A stretch of DNA of 64,000 bases from NCBI RefSeq assembly GCF_000424325.1, contig NZ_KE384163.1, forward strand, positions 154,797 to 218,796, read 5' to 3'. The notes beneath the pieces are model-generated. The model was not told the DNA's origin, did not search any database, and was given only the letters and a program-made list of their open reading frames with translations. Shown piece after piece: positions 62,138 to 64,000 of the stretch (its first letter is position 1; each line of letters begins with the position of its first letter). A program made the position numbers and the translations under genes. This DNA comes from [Clostridium] clostridioforme AGR2157. Lineage in GTDB: Bacteria > Bacillota > Clostridia > Lachnospirales > Lachnospiraceae.

Positions 62138-63368
62138 CAAGTTTGCTCATTACCGGGCGTTGACAATATCAGCATTACTGGCAACGGTTCTTTGGTGTAT
62201 CGCTTGTTCTTTCTATAGTACGGCCATAAGTCACTGTACAAGTGTGAGCATTAAATGGGAAAAGAGCGGTGTCAGCCCCTCAGAGCTTATAAGGCAGCAG
62301 ACATATGCAAGGCAGGATGGAGCAGGAAACCAGCCAGAGGTCACCTTATGGCAGACATACCCGGAACAGGAGATAATGGCTTCAGATAAAAAGAAAATGA
62401 ATGTAAATGTAGTTGCTGCCTTTGGAGATTGTAGGGATATATCATCCTCCATGCTGATTGCCGGTGCTTATCCGGCCAGATCGGATGAGTCTGGATGTGC
62501 AGTCAGTACCGGTTTGGCATTCTCCTTGTGGGGAAGTACCAACGTGATTGGGATGCCGGTAAAGGTGGAAGGAAAGCAGTTCTATGTCCGCGGCATATTT
62601 GAGGAGGAAGAACCAAGGTTATTCTTACAGGCGCAGGCTGAATCGGAAGAACTCTTATCCAATATGCAGCTGACATTTGCAGGTTCAGGAACAAGGGATA
62701 GGGCAAAGCAGTATCTCTCATCTGCAGGTTTTCCGGAGGGACGGATTCTTGACCTGACATTATTTGCATGGGTACTTGGTATTATATTCAGGCTTCCTGC
62801 GATCATTCTGGCATTTGGAATCCTTGGGCGCGTGATAAGGCATGGAAAAAGGGTTTGGCGTTATTCCATTCTGCTGGCCATTTATCTTTTATTAGCTTTT
62901 GGTATATTGGCTGGATTATGGTTTTGTATAGACTTACCTAAGATTCCTTCCGATTTTATTCCTACAATGTGGTCTGATTTTGAGTTTTGGGGAAATTTGT
63001 TTGAGGAACAGGGAAAAAATATGGTCTCTTGGATGGCTGCAGGGCCTGCCTTCCGGGATATAGAGCTTTGGATTACGGCATTTATGGCAGTGCTGCTTTC
63101 TGTTTGCGCCTCTGCCTTTACGGCAGCCGCGGCAATGCTGGTATCCATACGCTCTTACAAAAGAATGATTTTCTTTTGTATGGCATATTCACTGACGCTT
63201 TGCCTGATATCATTCAAGATAGCATCTGCTCACAATATGACCTTATGCAAAGCAATGTATCTGATGCCATGTCTGTGGATATGCGTGGATTTTCTATTTT
63301 ACTGTCTGAAAGAAAAACTTGCCGCCGATGCTGGTGAAGGGAGGATTTTGGATGAGGAAAAAACGTGA
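62127..63368 (+). CDS. MacB/FtsX-like membrane protein
   Basis: 413 residues. One N-terminal helix, an extracellular domain of about 190 residues (MacB periplasmic-core-like: MLIAGAYPARSDESGCAVST, GMPVKVEGKQFYVRGIFEEE) and then four or five C-terminal helices. Start is TTG 62127, 11 bases before the end of the adaptor gene. This looks like the permease partner of the HlyD-like adaptor, but no ATP-binding gene is seen within the window; it may lie downstream. Confidence 0.65.
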   Translation: MKIDKFAHYRALTISALLATVLWCIACSFYSTAISHCTSVSIKWEKSGVSPSELIRQQTYARQDGAGNQPEVTLWQTYPEQEIMASDKKKMNVNVVAAFGDCRDISSSMLIAGAYPARSDESGCAVSTGLAFSLWGSTNVIGMPVKVEGKQFYVRGIFEEEEPRLFLQAQAESEELLSNMQLTFAGSGTRDRAKQYLSSAGFPEGRILDLTLFAWVLGIIFRLPAIILAFGILGRVIRHGKRVWRYSILLAIYLLLAFGILAGLWFCIDLPKIPSDFIPTMWSDFEFWGNLFEEQGKNMVSWMAAGPAFRDIELWITAFMAVLLSVCASAFTAAAAMLVSIRSYKRMIFFCMAYSLTLCLISFKIASAHNMTLCKAMYLMPCLWICVDFLFYCLKEKLAADAGEGRILDEEKT

Positions 63369-64000
63369 TTACAGTGTTCCGTTTAGGGAACAAATGGTAC
63401 CATGGCTGTTTTTGCTGCCGAGCCTGCTGTTCGTAAGCATTATGGTGCTGATTCCTCTGCTGGATGCTCTGCGCCGTTCCTTTTTTCTGGCTGCCAGTGA
63501 CCGGTTTGTGGGATTTCAAAATTATCTGGCAGTACTGAGAAACAATGCGTTTAAGCTGGCGGCAGCCAATACAGCAAAATTTATCTTAGTCTGCATACCG
63601 CTTTTGTTACTCTTTTCCCTGGCTGTTTCACTGATGCTGACATCCTTCAGGGAAAAGCGCGGCATTTTCAAGACCTCGTTTCTTGTGCCCATGGCGATTC
63701 CCGTTGCTTCGATTGTTCTTTTGTGGCGGGTGTTCTTTCATAAAAATGGACTTCTCAATGCATTCTTTGCACTTTGGGGTATGGTTCCGGTTGACTGGAT
63801 TGGAAGTAAGGCAGCCTTTGGCGTGTTGGTTTTTGCTTATCTGTGGAAGAATTTCGGATATGATATGGTGCTGTGGCTGTCAGGACTCAGTGCTATAAAT
63901 CCAGCATTATATGAGGCGGCGCAGATAGACGGCGCCGGAAGCCTCCAGCGGTTTGTAAGGATTACACTCCCCAATTTAATGCCCACATTATTTACCATTA
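63352..64000 (+). CDS. Sugar-type ABC transporter permease (MsmF/UgpA-like), runs off window
   Basis: At least 216 residues. ATG 63352 with GGGAGG 8 bases upstream overlaps the preceding gene by 17 bases. PWLFLLPSLLFVSIMVLIPL is the standard first helix and EAAQIDGAGSLQRFVRITLP the ATPase-contact EAA loop of carbohydrate importer permeases. It should pair with a second permease beyond base 64000 and with the solute-binding lipoprotein at the start of the operon. Confidence 0.9.
   Translation, partial: MRKKRDYSVPFREQMVPWLFLLPSLLFVSIMVLIPLLDALRRSFFLAASDRFVGFQNYLAVLRNNAFKLAAANTAKFILVCIPLLLLFSLAVSLMLTSFREKRGIFKTSFLVPMAIPVASIVLLWRVFFHKNGLLNAFFALWGMVPVDWIGSKAAFGVLVFAYLWKNFGYDMVLWLSGLSAINPALYEAAQIDGAGSLQRFVRITLPNLMPTLFTI

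Overview
The window looks like a chromosome segment of an anaerobic, low-to-medium GC Firmicute of the Lachnospiraceae (Enterocloster/Clostridium clostridioforme-like). This is an inference from gene content: nadABC in the clostridial order, many lipoproteins, RpiR regulators, TRAP and PTS sugar systems, EFR1, DUF6506 and DUF3795 proteins, VanRS-like two-component pairs and remains of Tn1549-type elements. I saw no rRNA, tRNA or CRISPR array.

Layout. 1-2350: NAD biosynthesis operon nadA-nadB-nadC on the minus strand. 2430-8920: a large lipoprotein, a decayed small lipoprotein, a class B penicillin-binding protein, a methyltransferase and an SseB-like protein. 8919-10818: an XRE regulator and a polysaccharide deacetylase on either side of a repeat-bearing control region. 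10842-15920: an SF2 helicase divergent from a three-gene operon (coiled-coil protein plus two BrxD-like P-loop ATPases), which resembles an undescribed defence or DNA-transaction module. 15960-23590: a sugar island with a decayed AraC/GH36 alpha-galactosidase pair, a YczE-type membrane protein, a GC-rich alpha-glucoside operon (frameshifted GH4 glucosidase plus PTS IICBA) and two overlapping RpiR regulators.

23830-30300 is a patchwork of gene ends left by mobile elements, with a MerR/metallopeptidase pair, a shortened HxlR regulator, a DUF4143 ATPase, an RpiR regulator and a DUF6506 protein. 30398-35640 is an autoregulated two-component system with an ABC transporter (BceAB/lantibiotic-immunity type); the same operator and promoter geometry precedes both transcription units. 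35649-42474 is a compact catabolic regulon: TRAP transporter (dctPQM), an RpiB-like isomerase, a FadR-type GntR repressor and a split transketolase, tied together by a shared operator at three promoters.

42600-47460 holds a candidate structured RNA, remains of an integrative element (Cna-B surface protein, response-regulator tail), a class II Fic protein, a cation diffusion facilitator framed by 54-bp repeats and a wrecked Mg2+ P-type ATPase. 47500-54060 carries small membrane proteins, an IbrA/IbrB-like pair and a row of small enzymes (DUF3795, VOC, inositol-phosphatase, TudS-like, PNPOx-like). 54200-64000 is a VanRS-like two-component system, an AraC/GyrI remnant and an unusual transporter operon that mixes importer parts (solute-binding lipoprotein, sugar-type permease) with export-type parts (HlyD-like adaptor, MacB-like permease); it runs off the window.

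Many genes are broken by frameshifts or deletions. Most breaks involve loss of several codons and so look like true decay, but a few single-base cases could be sequencing errors.
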